Source of the DNA: Haloglycomyces albus DSM 45210
GTDB taxonomy: Bacteria; Actinomycetota; Actinomycetes; Mycobacteriales; Micromonosporaceae
Assembly: GCF_000527155.1 (NCBI RefSeq)
Contig: NZ_AZUQ01000001.1
Span: 1,048,554 to 1,112,553, forward strand
Length of the DNA: 64,000 nucleotides
Direction: 5' to 3'
The position numbers and the translations under genes are program-made. How positions within the stretch are numbered: position 1 is the stretch's first letter; every line of letters begins with the position of its first letter. The notes under the pieces were generated by a model. It was not told the DNA's origin. It saw nothing but the letters and a program-made list of their open reading frames with translations, and made no database searches. Of the stretch, positions 19,150 through 27,564 are shown piece after piece.

Positions 19150-19409
19150 GTGGTGTCGAGCTTGCCGTCGCCGCTGGTGTCGGCGACCGAGGTGTCGAAT
19201 TTTCCGTCACTGTCGGTGTCGGCGAGGACGTGGTCGATATTGCCGTCGCCGTCGACGTCCACGGCCTTCATGTCGGCGACGCCGTCGCCGTCCTTGTCGA
19301 TGTGGTATTCGGTGGAGCCGTCGTCGTTGCGGCGAACGCCCACCGTCTCGTCGTTGCCGTCGCCGGTGATGTCCATCTTGTGGACTTCGTCAAAACCCAT
19401 TTGATACAC
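19134..19409 (-). CDS. Small acidic calcium-repeat protein
   Basis: A protein of up to 91 aa made almost wholly of five DxDxDGxxD-type loops (DITGDGNDE, DKDGDGVAD, DVDGDGNID, DTDSDGKFD, DTSGDGKLD). This resembles the calcium loops of dockerins and thrombospondin type-3 repeats. No signal peptide or membrane segment is seen, so it may be cytoplasmic. The start is either the GTG at 19409 or the ATG at 19400; neither has a clear ribosome binding site. It converges on larC with a 16-base overlap. Function unknown; calcium binding is inferred from the loop pattern only. Confidence 0.65.
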   Translation of the reverse strand: MYQMGFDEVHKMDITGDGNDETVGVRRNDDGSTEYHIDKDGDGVADMKAVDVDGDGNIDHVLADTDSDGKFDTSVADTSGDGKLDTTHSEE

Positions 19410-19511
19410 CCAATCTAGAGGTATTTGTTCCGTTGCTACTGAGACTAATACTTCGCCACCAACGGACTATGCCGAGGCCCAATCACGTCGAACTTCAGCT
19501 AGGTTTAAGCC

Positions 19512-20657
19512 ATGCATGCAGACTCAGGGTTTTCGACACGCGCCATTCACGCCGGATCCGAGCCCGATCCAGTGACCGGCGCGGTCATTCCACCGATTTA
19601 CGCGACCTCCACGTTCAAACAGGACGGCGTGGGAGGACTACGTCAGGGCTACGACTACTCCCGTTCGGGAAACCCCACCCGCACGGCCCTGGAACAGTGC
19701 CTCGCCGCCGTGGAAGGTGGTCGGCACGGACTCGCCTTCGCCTCCGGTCTCGCCGCCGAGGACGCCATCATTCGGGCGTTGTTGAAGCCGGGCGACCACA
19801 TCGTCATCCCCGACGACGCCTACGGCGGTACCTTTCGACTGTTCGACAAGGTGGCCAAGCGCTGGGGCGTCGACTACACTCCCGTACCCATCTCCGACAC
19901 CGCCGCGATACTGGCCGCCTGCACCGACCGGACCCGCCTGGTGTGGGTCGAGACTCCGACCAATCCACTGCTGACCGTCGCCGACCTGGACACGATCATC
20001 GAGCAGTTGGCGCAGCACGACCTGTATGTGGTGGTGGACAATACCTTCGCCACGCCGTATTTGCAGCAGCCGCTTCGCCACGGCGCGGACATCGTGGTGC
20101 ACTCCACGACCAAATACCTCGGCGGACATTCCGATGTAGTGGGAGGCGGAGTCATCGTCGACGACGACGAACTCGCCGATACCCTCGCTTTTCACCAGAA
20201 CTCGATGGGTGGAGTCCCCGGGCCGTTCGACTCCTGGTTGACTCACCGGGGCCTCAAGACGCTCGCGGCTCGCATGGACCGCCACTGCGACAACGCCGAG
20301 CGCATCGCGTCCTTCCTCAATGAACACTCCAAAGTATCGCAGGTGTACTACCCGGGGTTGACCGATCATCCCTCCCACGACGTCGCGAAACGACAGATGC
20401 GCCGCTTCGGGGGCATGGTCAGCTTCCGTCACGCCGACGGAGAAGAGGCCGCCGTCGATCTGTGTGATCGCGCCAAGGTGTTCACTCTGGCCGAATCGCT
20501 GGGCGGAGTGGAATCGCTGATTGAACATCCCGGACGGATGACACATGCCTCGGCAGAGGGATCCGAGCTGGAAGTACCCAATGACCTCGTGCGACTTTCC
20601 GTCGGCATCGAGGACGTTGAGGATCTGATCGGCGATCTCGACCAGGCTCTAAAATAA
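19512..20657 (+). CDS. metB: Cystathionine gamma-synthase (PLP-dependent trans-sulfuration enzyme)
   Basis: Makes cystathionine from cysteine and an O-acylhomoserine in methionine synthesis. The 381-aa chain shows the Cys/Met PLP fold: [28 protein letters not shown], and the PLP lysine Lys201 in [11 protein letters not shown], then [26 protein letters not shown] with a C-terminal Ser-Val fits gamma-synthase, but gamma-lyase (MetC/CTH-like) cannot be excluded by sequence alone. The start is the ATG at 19512; the ribosome binding site is weak. Confidence 0.93.
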   Translation: MHADSGFSTRAIHAGSEPDPVTGAVIPPIYATSTFKQDGVGGLRQGYDYSRSGNPTRTALEQCLAAVEGGRHGLAFASGLAAEDAIIRALLKPGDHIVIPDDAYGGTFRLFDKVAKRWGVDYTPVPISDTAAILAACTDRTRLVWVETPTNPLLTVADLDTIIEQLAQHDLYVVVDNTFATPYLQQPLRHGADIVVHSTTKYLGGHSDVVGGGVIVDDDELADTLAFHQNSMGGVPGPFDSWLTHRGLKTLAARMDRHCDNAERIASFLNEHSKVSQVYYPGLTDHPSHDVAKRQMRRFGGMVSFRHADGEEAAVDLCDRAKVFTLAESLGGVESLIEHPGRMTHASAEGSELEVPNDLVRLSVGIEDVEDLIGDLDQALK

Positions 20658-20667
20658 ACGGTGCGAA

Positions 20668-20715
20668 TATAGTTCATAAAACACTCGGCACCAGACGGAT
20701 CCGAGTGGAACTATA
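20668..20715 (+). terminator. Bulged hairpin terminator candidate after metB
   Basis: Two nested stems: TATAGTTC (20668-20675) with its complement (20708-20715), and CACTCGG (20682-20688) with its complement (20701-20707), with a one-sided bulge ATAAAA. It begins 10 bases after the metB stop. Confidence 0.55.
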
Positions 20716-20862
20716 ATCCACTGTAGACTAACCCCTCACACAGGTGAGACCGGCAAAGTAGCCCAGCGTCCCACAGCGATGCGACACGGCAACGGCCAGT
20801 CGGCACACACCCGACTGGCACCGGCCAACCGTCACCGACCGACACAAACCGAGGAGACGCAC

Positions 20863-22302
20863 GTGACTTGGGCGGGTGCCACAGCACAAGACATTGCCAC
20901 AGCGGTCAGACGCAACGACGCCACAGCCGTCACCATCCTGCACGACCACCTCGAACACTTCAAACGCCAACCCGGCAACGCCATCCACCACCTGCGCTAC
21001 GACGATGCCGTCACCGAAGCCCAACTCATCGACGCCCTGGAATCCAGCGCCGACACCGGAACCAGCGACGGCTCCGCCGAGCTCTTCCCCGCGCCCCCGA
21101 CCCCGGTCCCCGAACCCGACCGCTCCGCGCTCCCCGCCGCCGGAGTGCCCGTCATCAGCTGCCAACAGCTCCCCATCGCCGGACAGGAAAGCCAACTCGG
21201 CTCCAACGCCACCACCGTCCCCTCCGCCGAGCGCGACCACGAAGCCGTCAACCGCTTCAAGGGAGCAGGGGCCCTCATCTACGCCACCGGACACTCCTCC
21301 GAACTGGGACTCTGGCCCGCCACCGACCAACCCGGACAAATCGTCAACAACCCCCACCACCCGTACTACTCCCCGGCCGGCCCCTCCGGCGGCCTCGCCG
21401 CCGCCGTCAGCCTCGGAACCGCCCCCATCGGCATCGGCCTCGACGGGCCCGCCACCGCCGGAGGCGTCCGCACCGCCGCAGCCGCCTGCGGACTCTTCGC
21501 CTACAGCCCGGAAATCGCCCCCACCGGACAATACGACCGCACCAAGGACGCCAACGACCGCCTCAGCCACAAACCAGGCGTCATCGCCACCACCGCCGGA
21601 GACCTGGCCCTGGCCGTCAGCACCCTCACCAACAGCGAACACCAACTCAACCGCGAACCCACCCCACTGCGCATGGCCGCCACCACCTACACCCCCATGC
21701 CCGGCAAAGCCGACGACGACAACACCGAACTACTGCTGAACGTCGTACGTGAACTCACCGGTGGTGGGCACGACGTACAGCACGCCAAACCCGACTGGGG
21801 CAAACGCCTCCCCACCGTCTCCTCGGCTGTCTGGGCGACCGCCGCCTACGAGCGCTCGCGACAGTTTCGGGCGCTGCAGCGCCGCACGCGCCACCTGGCG
21901 ACCGTCGGAGCCGGACTACGACGCCGGGGGACGCTCACCGGCCTCCTCGGGCAAGGCGAGCGCGCCCGTCGCCACATGGAGGACTGGTTCGCCGTCAACA
22001 ACTTCGAGGCGCTGTTGACCCCGGCCTTGCCCGGACCTCCACCCTTCGCCCGTTCGTGGTCGGAGGCCACCCTGCGGGCGAACATCAACGGGCTGGCCTC
22101 GGCAGCCGCCTACAGCGCCCCGGCCAGCGTGACCGGACTGCCCGCTGTAACGGTTCCGATATCGATGCGCCACGACGGGCTCCCGGCGGGAGTGCAGATC
22201 ATCGGACCGGCGGGATCGACCGAGCGCCTCCTGCAGATCGCGCGGATACTGCAGGCGGCCTTCGCCCCTCGGCGGCACGCCAAAACCGTGTCCTGGGACT
22301 GA
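20863..22302 (+). CDS. Amidase-signature-fold pseudoenzyme (catalytic triad absent)
   Basis: A 479-aa protein aligning along its length with amidase-signature proteins (GatA/FAAH family): GVPVISC, AVNRFKGAGALIYATG, AGPSGGLAAAVSLG, GVRTAAAACGLFAYSP and SVTGLPAVTVPISM. The family catalyses with Ser-cisSer-Lys. Here the Lys of GVPxxVKD is Cys100, the cis-Ser of GGSSGG is Pro in AGPSGG, and the nucleophile segment GTDTGGSIR reads GLDGPATAGGVR with no Ser. Hydrolysis by the usual mechanism is therefore not expected. The start is the GTG at 20863 after GAGGAG (20851-20856); the frame also opens upstream to 20779. It is uninterrupted, so it looks maintained. Confidence 0.8.
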   Translation: MTWAGATAQDIATAVRRNDATAVTILHDHLEHFKRQPGNAIHHLRYDDAVTEAQLIDALESSADTGTSDGSAELFPAPPTPVPEPDRSALPAAGVPVISCQQLPIAGQESQLGSNATTVPSAERDHEAVNRFKGAGALIYATGHSSELGLWPATDQPGQIVNNPHHPYYSPAGPSGGLAAAVSLGTAPIGIGLDGPATAGGVRTAAAACGLFAYSPEIAPTGQYDRTKDANDRLSHKPGVIATTAGDLALAVSTLTNSEHQLNREPTPLRMAATTYTPMPGKADDDNTELLLNVVRELTGGGHDVQHAKPDWGKRLPTVSSAVWATAAYERSRQFRALQRRTRHLATVGAGLRRRGTLTGLLGQGERARRHMEDWFAVNNFEALLTPALPGPPPFARSWSEATLRANINGLASAAAYSAPASVTGLPAVTVPISMRHDGLPAGVQIIGPAGSTERLLQIARILQAAFAPRRHAKTVSWD

Positions 22303-22327
22303 GTTTCGCTCTGCGGTGGCGAAACTC
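22301..22327 (+). terminator. Terminator after the amidase-fold gene
   Basis: Perfect 9-base arms GAGTTTCGC (22301-22309) and complement (22319-22327), overlapping the stop codon. There is no U-tract. Confidence 0.6.
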
Positions 22328-22357
22328 TGGAATGTGATCGCGACCTCGCACCCCCGC

Positions 22358-22387
22358 TTGGCAATGCCGAAGACGGATGTGTAATAT
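22358..22387 (+). promoter_or_regulatory. Promoter of tRNA-Ala
   Basis: TTGGCA (22358-22363), an 18-base spacer, TAATAT (22382-22387). The tRNA begins 44 bases beyond the -10. Confidence 0.65.
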
Positions 22388-22431
22388 AGTCAGCGTTGCA
22401 GGGCGCAAGACCGATTCAGGTCAGCTCGCAC

Positions 22432-22507
22432 GGGGCTATGGCGCAGTTGGTAGCGCGCTTCCATGGCATGGAAGAGGTCAGGAGTTCGAATCTCCTTAGC
22501 TCCACCA
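22432..22507 (+). tRNA. tRNA-Ala(GGC)
   Basis: Full cloverleaf: acceptor GGGGCTA (22432-22438) pairs with TAGCTCC (22497-22503). The D stem is GCGC/GCGC, the anticodon stem CTTCC/GGAAG closes loop ATGGCAT (anticodon GGC), and the T arm is AGGAG-TTCGAAT-CTCCT. The acceptor has the G3:U70 pair that identifies alanine tRNAs. CCA is encoded (22505-22507). Its 3' part is the integration site of the adjacent mobile element. Confidence 0.97.
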
Positions 22508-22528
22508 GCAGAAACGGGCCTCGGGAGT
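22463..22528 (+). repeat. attL core (66 bp, identical to attR)
   Basis: Identical to 27565-27630; starts in the anticodon loop of tRNA-Ala and ends in the terminator stem. The bases just outside differ (C at 22462, A at 27564), which sets the boundary. Confidence 0.93.
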
Positions 22529-22550
22529 GACTCCCGAGGCCCGTTTGTTA
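22512..22550 (+). terminator. tRNA-Ala terminator, inside attL
   Basis: AAACGGGCCTCGGGAGT (22512-22528), one base, then the perfect complement (22530-22546) and GTTTGTT-like T-rich sequence. The same palindrome is repeated at 27614-27648 in attR. Confidence 0.85.
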
Positions 22551-22573
22551 CTCAATTTGTTACTCAATTCAGT

Positions 22574-23761
22574 CTAGAAATCCTGGTCAATAACCTTATC
22601 GAGCACCTCAGCTCCGGACGTGATCACGGGCCGGATTTGATGCCGGTAGATCGTTCTTGTCGTACTGGTTCGCTTGTGTCCAACAAGGTCAGCGATGAGT
22701 TCCTCCCGCGCCCCCTCATCCGAAAGCAGAGAGACAAAGGTATGCCGGAATTCACGTGGAGTCCAGTGGCCCCGAATCCCCGCTTCCTTAATCACTTTGC
22801 GGAGGTCCCGCCGTACATTCGCAGCATCACGAATGCTTCCAACTCTCGTCGAGAACACGTAATCGTCACCAGACAGCACAACACCTGAGCTTTCCCTCTC
22901 AAGTTCTGCGCGCACCTTGTGAGCAGTAAGAATCACGACGACCTGTTGAGGTAGTGCGATCGTCCGGCGGCTCTTCGGAGTCTTGGTTTCAGCCTTGTTC
23001 CTCACTGAACGCCAAACCTCTACATGCGGTGCTGATGTCTCACGATGGGCCGTTCCGCATGAACATTCTTGTTCCGCAACGGGATTCAGATGAACATGCT
23101 TCCACTGGAGCGGTCGAGCTTCCTCTGTTCGAACACCCGTGAAGACGGAGAGAGCAATGTAGGCATGAATCCATGAACCGCGACTTGCCTCAAGGCACTT
23201 CTTAGCTTCTTCTCGAGTCATTGATTTGCTGGGACGACCGGCTTTACCGTCAGGAGAATCTACCAGCATTGCAACATTACGACTGGCCTTCCCACGTGCT
23301 TCAGCGAAACGAAGGATGCGCCGCAGCATACTCAGCAAAAGCCTAAGAGTCGAGGTAGCGTGATCCTGAGCCAGGACTTCGAGCCATTCATCAACCTGCT
23401 CAGCCCTAAGTTCCTTGACCTTAGCAGCTCCGAGCAGTGGAATTATGTTAGCTTTCGCCAGGCTTTCGTACTTATCACGAGTCGTTTTCCCCTGCCGCTT
23501 AAGGCCATACCGTAGCCAATCCAGCGTCGCCTGCCGAATGGAGTACTGCTTCCCCGGCTCAATAGCGGCGTTGTACTCGTCCTTGATCTTTCTGAACTCC
23601 CGACGAACCTCCGCACGAGAGGCCCCCTCAGCCACACGAACATCACGTCGACCATCAGGACGAAAACCAAAAGACAAGCGACCCACAAACTTGCTCCGAC
23701 GTGTATCCCAAAAGATCGTTCCTTCACCGTACCGGTTCTTCTTTCGGCCTTCATTACTCAT
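22574..23761 (-). CDS. int: Tyrosine recombinase integrase (pSAM2 Int-like)
   Basis: Catalyses site-specific integration at tRNA-Ala. The 395-aa protein has an N-terminal arm-binding and core-binding region (about 60-170; TTRDKYESLAKANIIPLLG) and a catalytic domain. FTGVRTEEARPL carries the first Arg, TPREFRHTFVSLLSD the His/Arg box in the variant form of actinobacterial elements, and RTSTTRTIYRHQI the tyrosine. It lies 27 bases inside attL reading away from the tRNA, as usual. The ATG at 23761 overlaps the stop of the replication gene by 4 bases, so int is coupled to it. Confidence 0.95.
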   Translation of the reverse strand: MSNEGRKKNRYGEGTIFWDTRRSKFVGRLSFGFRPDGRRDVRVAEGASRAEVRREFRKIKDEYNAAIEPGKQYSIRQATLDWLRYGLKRQGKTTRDKYESLAKANIIPLLGAAKVKELRAEQVDEWLEVLAQDHATSTLRLLLSMLRRILRFAEARGKASRNVAMLVDSPDGKAGRPSKSMTREEAKKCLEASRGSWIHAYIALSVFTGVRTEEARPLQWKHVHLNPVAEQECSCGTAHRETSAPHVEVWRSVRNKAETKTPKSRRTIALPQQVVVILTAHKVRAELERESSGVVLSGDDYVFSTRVGSIRDAANVRRDLRKVIKEAGIRGHWTPREFRHTFVSLLSDEGAREELIADLVGHKRTSTTRTIYRHQIRPVITSGAEVLDKVIDQDF

Positions 23762-25131
23762 GAGTGGTGATCACCTGTGGTTTGTTTGTCGTGTTTGGAG
23801 AGTCGTTTGTGGAGTTGTTGTTCAGCGATAGCGGCGGCGTACTCGCGTTCGGCGTCATTGTCGTGACCGAAACCCACAGGGTGCCAATCGTTGACGATCG
23901 TGACGTCGTGCTCATCGACATCGAGTTCGGCCAGTAGTTCGTCCAACCGCCAGCGGGCGCGGATGTCGCGCAGTTGCCCGAACGTGAGGCTCCAGGCGCG
24001 GGATTTGGTGAGGAAATGTCCACGGAAACCCAGCATGTGTGCCCACCGGCGGAGGTTGAGACGCTCATACTGCACCAGTCCCCCAAGCCGCCAGGCCATC
24101 TCGATCATGCGCCGGTAGTGATCGGCGACCGCTACCATCTCCAAATCAAGGTGGGATTTAATGCGCCGGTCGGCCCCATCGGTGACCCCGGTGGATTTGG
24201 TGGCGTACTTGGCGATATAGCCCGCCAAAGCCTGATCCGACAGGCCTTCCTTCGCCTTCGCTTCGGTGGTGATGTCGCGCAGATCCACCTGGGTGCCCCA
24301 TTCCAACACCAGCGTCTCACCGTTCGGACGGGCCGCCTCCACACGTGTATCGGTGACGGCCCGACGGATTGCCGTCTCCAAGGTGTCTTTGGTGGCCCAT
24401 GTCGGTGGAGTCGAGCCCGGCCCGTCGGGGCCGTCGAGTCGGATGGCGGCGTGGAAATGCACCAGTCCCCGACGCTGGAACTCCGCCACCTTCGCATACG
24501 ACAGCCGTACCTTCTCGGGTAGATCTTTAACCCGCAACCCGGCCAGACCCGCTAGGGTTCGTTTCAAGCGCCGGGTGAACTGATGCCACAACTCGCCCGC
24601 ATGAGCGTGCCACAACACAGCGGCTTCGTAATCATAGTCGCCGGCGTCGACGGCGTGACCCAAACGCGGATCGGCTTGGGAATGCCAAGAGCCACAAGAA
24701 CAGGGGCGGTAGAGCTTACCGCGAGCGTTGACCGACCGTGAATGGACGGGGCCGAATGACGGCGCCGTGAGCGTGACGAACCACCGTGGGCACTCCGCCA
24801 CCCCCGAATCCACCCCTTTGGAGGCGTCACCGGCCAGACCGGAACGGATCAAATGGTAGGCGTCTTGTGCGTACCAGGCCGAGCAGGTCTCACACATCGA
24901 CTCGCGGCGGGTTCCGCACGGCACCCACACCGAACCGGACGTGTCTTTCACAACGGTGCCGGTGGCGTTGTCGGTGACGGTCGAGCCGCCACGCAGTTTC
25001 ACTGGATGAGCACACCCGTGCGAGGATTTCACCTTCTCTTTCCAGGCCTTGAAGCCCGGGCGGGTGATCAGTGCGCGTAGCGGATCGACGTCATCGTTAG
25101 TGTCGGCGACAGTAACGCTGCCCGAGTTCAC
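23758..25131 (-). CDS. repSA: Replication initiator protein (RepSA-type, rolling circle)
   Basis: A 457-aa initiator of the actinobacterial plasmid/AICE type. PRWFVTLTAPSFGPVH is the first conserved block, RRGLVHFHAAIRLDG carries the H-x-H metal-binding pair of HUH nucleases, and GYIAKYATKSTG contains the Tyr/Lys region. Four Cys-rich spots near the N-terminus (CGTRRESMCETC, CSCGS) may bind zinc. It is expected to nick the element's origin and replicate the excised circle. The gene overlaps its neighbours on both sides by 4 bases, so the three genes form one transcript. Confidence 0.9.
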   Translation of the reverse strand: MNSGSVTVADTNDDVDPLRALITRPGFKAWKEKVKSSHGCAHPVKLRGGSTVTDNATGTVVKDTSGSVWVPCGTRRESMCETCSAWYAQDAYHLIRSGLAGDASKGVDSGVAECPRWFVTLTAPSFGPVHSRSVNARGKLYRPCSCGSWHSQADPRLGHAVDAGDYDYEAAVLWHAHAGELWHQFTRRLKRTLAGLAGLRVKDLPEKVRLSYAKVAEFQRRGLVHFHAAIRLDGPDGPGSTPPTWATKDTLETAIRRAVTDTRVEAARPNGETLVLEWGTQVDLRDITTEAKAKEGLSDQALAGYIAKYATKSTGVTDGADRRIKSHLDLEMVAVADHYRRMIEMAWRLGGLVQYERLNLRRWAHMLGFRGHFLTKSRAWSLTFGQLRDIRARWRLDELLAELDVDEHDVTIVNDWHPVGFGHDNDAEREYAAAIAEQQLHKRLSKHDKQTTGDHHS

Positions 25132-25772
25132 TCTTGAGTCACCGTCCCACCGGTCAGGCCGGGCAGGAAATCAGACGACGCCGGTGTGCCTTGGCAGGCG
25201 CAGACGTAGCCTTCCTCGCCCGCCTTCCACGGCACACGACCAGTGGAACCCAGCGAGATCGAGGTGACCTCTCCGGCCTGTAGACGCTCCAGTTGAGTGT
25301 CCAACCATTCTTTATAGCCGGGTTCGCCCCACTTGCCGGGAGGAGTCGTATCGGTCGACTGCGGCTCCGCGACGGGGGCCGGGGGTTCGTGGAAGACCGG
25401 TTCGTTCGCATCCGGACGGGCGTGACCGAACGGAGACGCCAACGCCAGACGAGTCGCGTCCTCGTAGCGGTCGTCATCGGGCCAGAAGTCCACGCCAGTG
25501 GTGGGGTGGACCGAGAAGTGCAGAGCGTTGGCCGCACGGGCACGCAGCCAGTCCCGACCGACACGCTGCACGCCGTTCCAGGCGATATCAGCCACCACGT
25601 CGGTGGAGACCGTGTCACCAGCAGGGAGAGTCTCGCGGTCGGAGTGGTAGATCGCCGTGATCAGTTCCAGGAACGTCAAACCTTTCAGCAGGTCACAGAC
25701 AGCATCCTGATAGCCAGAGCTGAAAATATCGATTTGAGCTTCCAAAGCATCATTGCTAGGCTTGGTAATCAT
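25128..25772 (-). CDS. Hypothetical protein of the AICE replication operon
   Basis: A 214-aa acidic protein, first gene of the minus-strand operon and coupled to the replication gene by a 4-base overlap. I do not recognise the family. The N-terminal 80 residues are helical (DAVCDLLKGLTFLELITAIYHS), the middle is Pro-rich (FHEPPAPVAEPQ) and the end has CAC. The start is the ATG at 25772, with GGAGATCACA before it. In AICEs this slot often holds small replication or spread accessory proteins, so a replication role is likely but not shown. Confidence 0.7.
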   Translation of the reverse strand: MITKPSNDALEAQIDIFSSGYQDAVCDLLKGLTFLELITAIYHSDRETLPAGDTVSTDVVADIAWNGVQRVGRDWLRARAANALHFSVHPTTGVDFWPDDDRYEDATRLALASPFGHARPDANEPVFHEPPAPVAEPQSTDTTPPGKWGEPGYKEWLDTQLERLQAGEVTSISLGSTGRVPWKAGEEGYVCACQGTPASSDFLPGLTGGTVTQE

Positions 25773-25846
25773 TGTGATCTCCAATCACACGTGATAAGCA
25801 GAATTTGGGTCCTGGCGAGCTGCAACTCGTCGGGACATTTTCGTCC

Positions 25847-25874
25847 TTGCGGAAGGACTTATATGACCTATACT
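25847..25874 (+). promoter_or_regulatory. Promoter of the Xre-cutA pair
   Basis: TTGCGG (25847-25852), a 16-base spacer, TATACT (25869-25874), between the divergent replication operon and the regulator gene. The position suits autoregulation and control of rep by the Xre protein. Confidence 0.6.
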
Positions 25875-25980
25875 AGAGGGCATGATAGTCCGCGTCAAGG
25901 GCATATATAGCCTTTTTCAAGAAAATTCGGGTAGCTCCGCAGGAAAGCACCAACGTCCTGGCGAAATGGAGGAAGTTGAA

Positions 25981-26604
25981 GTGGAAATGGCCGACGTGAT
26001 CCGGCAGCGCCGGAGTGAACTCGGCCTGTCGCAGTCTGAACTGGCAAGGCTCGCTGGTATTGACGGACGACAGATCCGTAGGTATGAAGCCGGGGACTCA
26101 CACCCATCACTTCCCGCCGCTGTAAAAATCGCTCAAATTCTTGGCATTACAACAGACGAGCTCGCTGGACTGGATGAACCCCACAGGATCGACCTGTCAG
26201 GCGATTGGTGGGCCAGCTGGCAGACCTCTAAGGACTTTGAAGAGGTCATTACTGCCCAAGAGGTTCGAGTTACTCAAACCGGTGACGACCTTAAAATCCG
26301 AACCACCACTAGAGGTATTGCCGTTGAAGACGGTGGATACCACTGGAATGGCGAGTTCGCACTTTGGGGAAATGAAGTCCTACTGGGTTGGTACACCGCT
26401 AATGATGGTGCAGTCCGGTCGAAGGGAACCTTCTATTTCACTGTCCATCCACACGGTGCTTACCTACTCGGTCGTTGGGTTGGGATGAGCTATGACGGCA
26501 AAATTCGTACCGGTTGGGGAGCCATCGGCAAGTCAGAGGAAGAAGCCCGAAATCTGATCCAGAAACTCAAGGTAGAGAACGCCGAAGATGATCCAAATCA
26601 GTGA
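25981..26604 (+). CDS. Xre/Cro-type HTH regulator with unknown C-terminal domain
   Basis: A 207-aa protein from the GTG at 25981, set by GGAGGA (25968-25973); the frame is open to 25882. Residues 1-~60 are HTH_3 (DVIRQRRSELGLSQSELARL, RRYEAGDSHPSLPAAVKIA). Residues about 70-205 are a separate, mostly beta, Trp-rich domain (SGDWWASWQTS, YHWNGEFALWG, LLGRWVGMSYDGK) that I cannot name; it could be a ligand or effector sensor. It faces the replication operon and probably represses it, as KorSA does in pSAM2, though KorSA is a GntR protein. cutA overlaps the 3' end. Confidence 0.85.
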   Translation: MEMADVIRQRRSELGLSQSELARLAGIDGRQIRRYEAGDSHPSLPAAVKIAQILGITTDELAGLDEPHRIDLSGDWWASWQTSKDFEEVITAQEVRVTQTGDDLKIRTTTRGIAVEDGGYHWNGEFALWGNEVLLGWYTANDGAVRSKGTFYFTVHPHGAYLLGRWVGMSYDGKIRTGWGAIGKSEEEARNLIQKLKVENAEDDPNQ

Positions 26605-26908
26605 AGTACTGATCATCGGCCCAAAGGTTGCTCTAGCTGAGCTTGGCACGATTCTTGTAGAAGAGCGATTGGCTGCCTCATGTCATCTCCCTACCGAAGT
26701 TGATTCGCTCTACTGGTGGGAGGGAACCATTCAGCGTAACAACGAGGTTCGTCTAACTCTACATACACGTACCGCACTAGTGGATTTGATCGCACAGAGA
26801 ACCCGACAGGTCCACCCGTACGAGCTTCCAAGCGTCACTCACTACGAGCTTCACACGACAGATAATAAGTATCGACAGTGGATAGCTGAGTCCACAAAAG
26901 AATTCTAG
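26588..26908 (+). CDS. cutA: CutA1-like divalent-cation tolerance protein
   Basis: A 106-aa protein with the CutA1 trimer pattern: LGTILVEERLAASCHLP, SLYWWEGTIQRNNEVRLTLHT and HPYELPSVTHYEL. The latter two match the family's YxWxGxIxxxxExxLxxKT and HPYExPxI. CutA is usually a chromosomal housekeeping gene of uncertain function (originally copper tolerance). As cargo of an integrative element, coupled by a 17-base overlap to an Xre regulator, it is unusual. A strong terminator follows 11 bases after the stop. Confidence 0.88.
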   Translation: MIQISEVLIIGPKVALAELGTILVEERLAASCHLPTEVDSLYWWEGTIQRNNEVRLTLHTRTALVDLIAQRTRQVHPYELPSVTHYELHTTDNKYRQWIAESTKEF

Positions 26909-26919
26909 TACCCATAAGG

Positions 26920-26948
26920 AAGGCCTCCAGACCTATGGAGGCCTTTTC
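26920..26948 (+). terminator. Terminator after cutA
   Basis: AAGGCCTCCA (26920-26929), loop GACCTA, perfect complement (26936-26945), then TT. Confidence 0.88.
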
Positions 26949-27564
26949 CATGGGAACCGGATAGTCATAGCGTTCGTGTCCAAACTTTCTATACCTAATC
27001 AAGGGCCGCCTGCGGCGGCCTGTCGGCAGGGCTTGGGAGCCGGGCGTGCGGCCTGGAGGCCGGTCCCGACTCCAGCCCGCCGACCCACAAGGCACCAGAG
27101 CCGTAGGAGCGCTTCCCGTTCCAGGCGGGGACTCAGGGCGCTGCCCTGAAACCCGCCAGGACCTCCAGTCCTGGACCAGGAGATCCGAGGAAGGTAGTCA
27201 GGCTCGTGGTCCAACCTCCGGAGAGCTGGCCGAAGGCCTATCACGGAACCCAGGGGCCGCTACGCTATGTCAAACCCTCCAGCAACTTTTTCGCGCTCCA
27301 CACCCAGCATCCGTCACCTCAACCCATGCGAAAAAGCCGCCTCCGAGCCTGACATACCCCTGGAACCCGCGATAGCAAGAATGCAGCTCTCCAGAGGAAG
27401 GACCACTCAGAACGAGACCCGCATGAGTCGTCAGTTGTTACTCAATTTGTTACTCAATTCAAAGGGCAACAAGGGGCAACACCGGTAAACAGGGGTCAAA
27501 ACCGAATCCAACATATCCAGGAGAATCGCGAATCGTTGCAGCTCAAGGCTTCCGCCAAATATAA
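26949..27564. other. Gene-free right end of the AICE
   Basis: About 600 bases with no supported gene. It includes a GC-rich stretch with short dyads (GGCCGCC-TGC-GGCGGCC near 27004-27020) and, at 27435-27461, a 27-base copy of the sequence next to int (22545-22571: TTGTTACTCAAT twice). The dyads and distance from rep would suit a replication or transfer origin, but I cannot show it. Confidence 0.4.

Noticed and set aside
20868-21752. Long alternative frames (nearly 300 codons) inside the amidase-fold gene
   Set aside because: Arg/Pro/His-rich shadow frames caused by extreme third-position C; the amidase frame carries all fold motifs.
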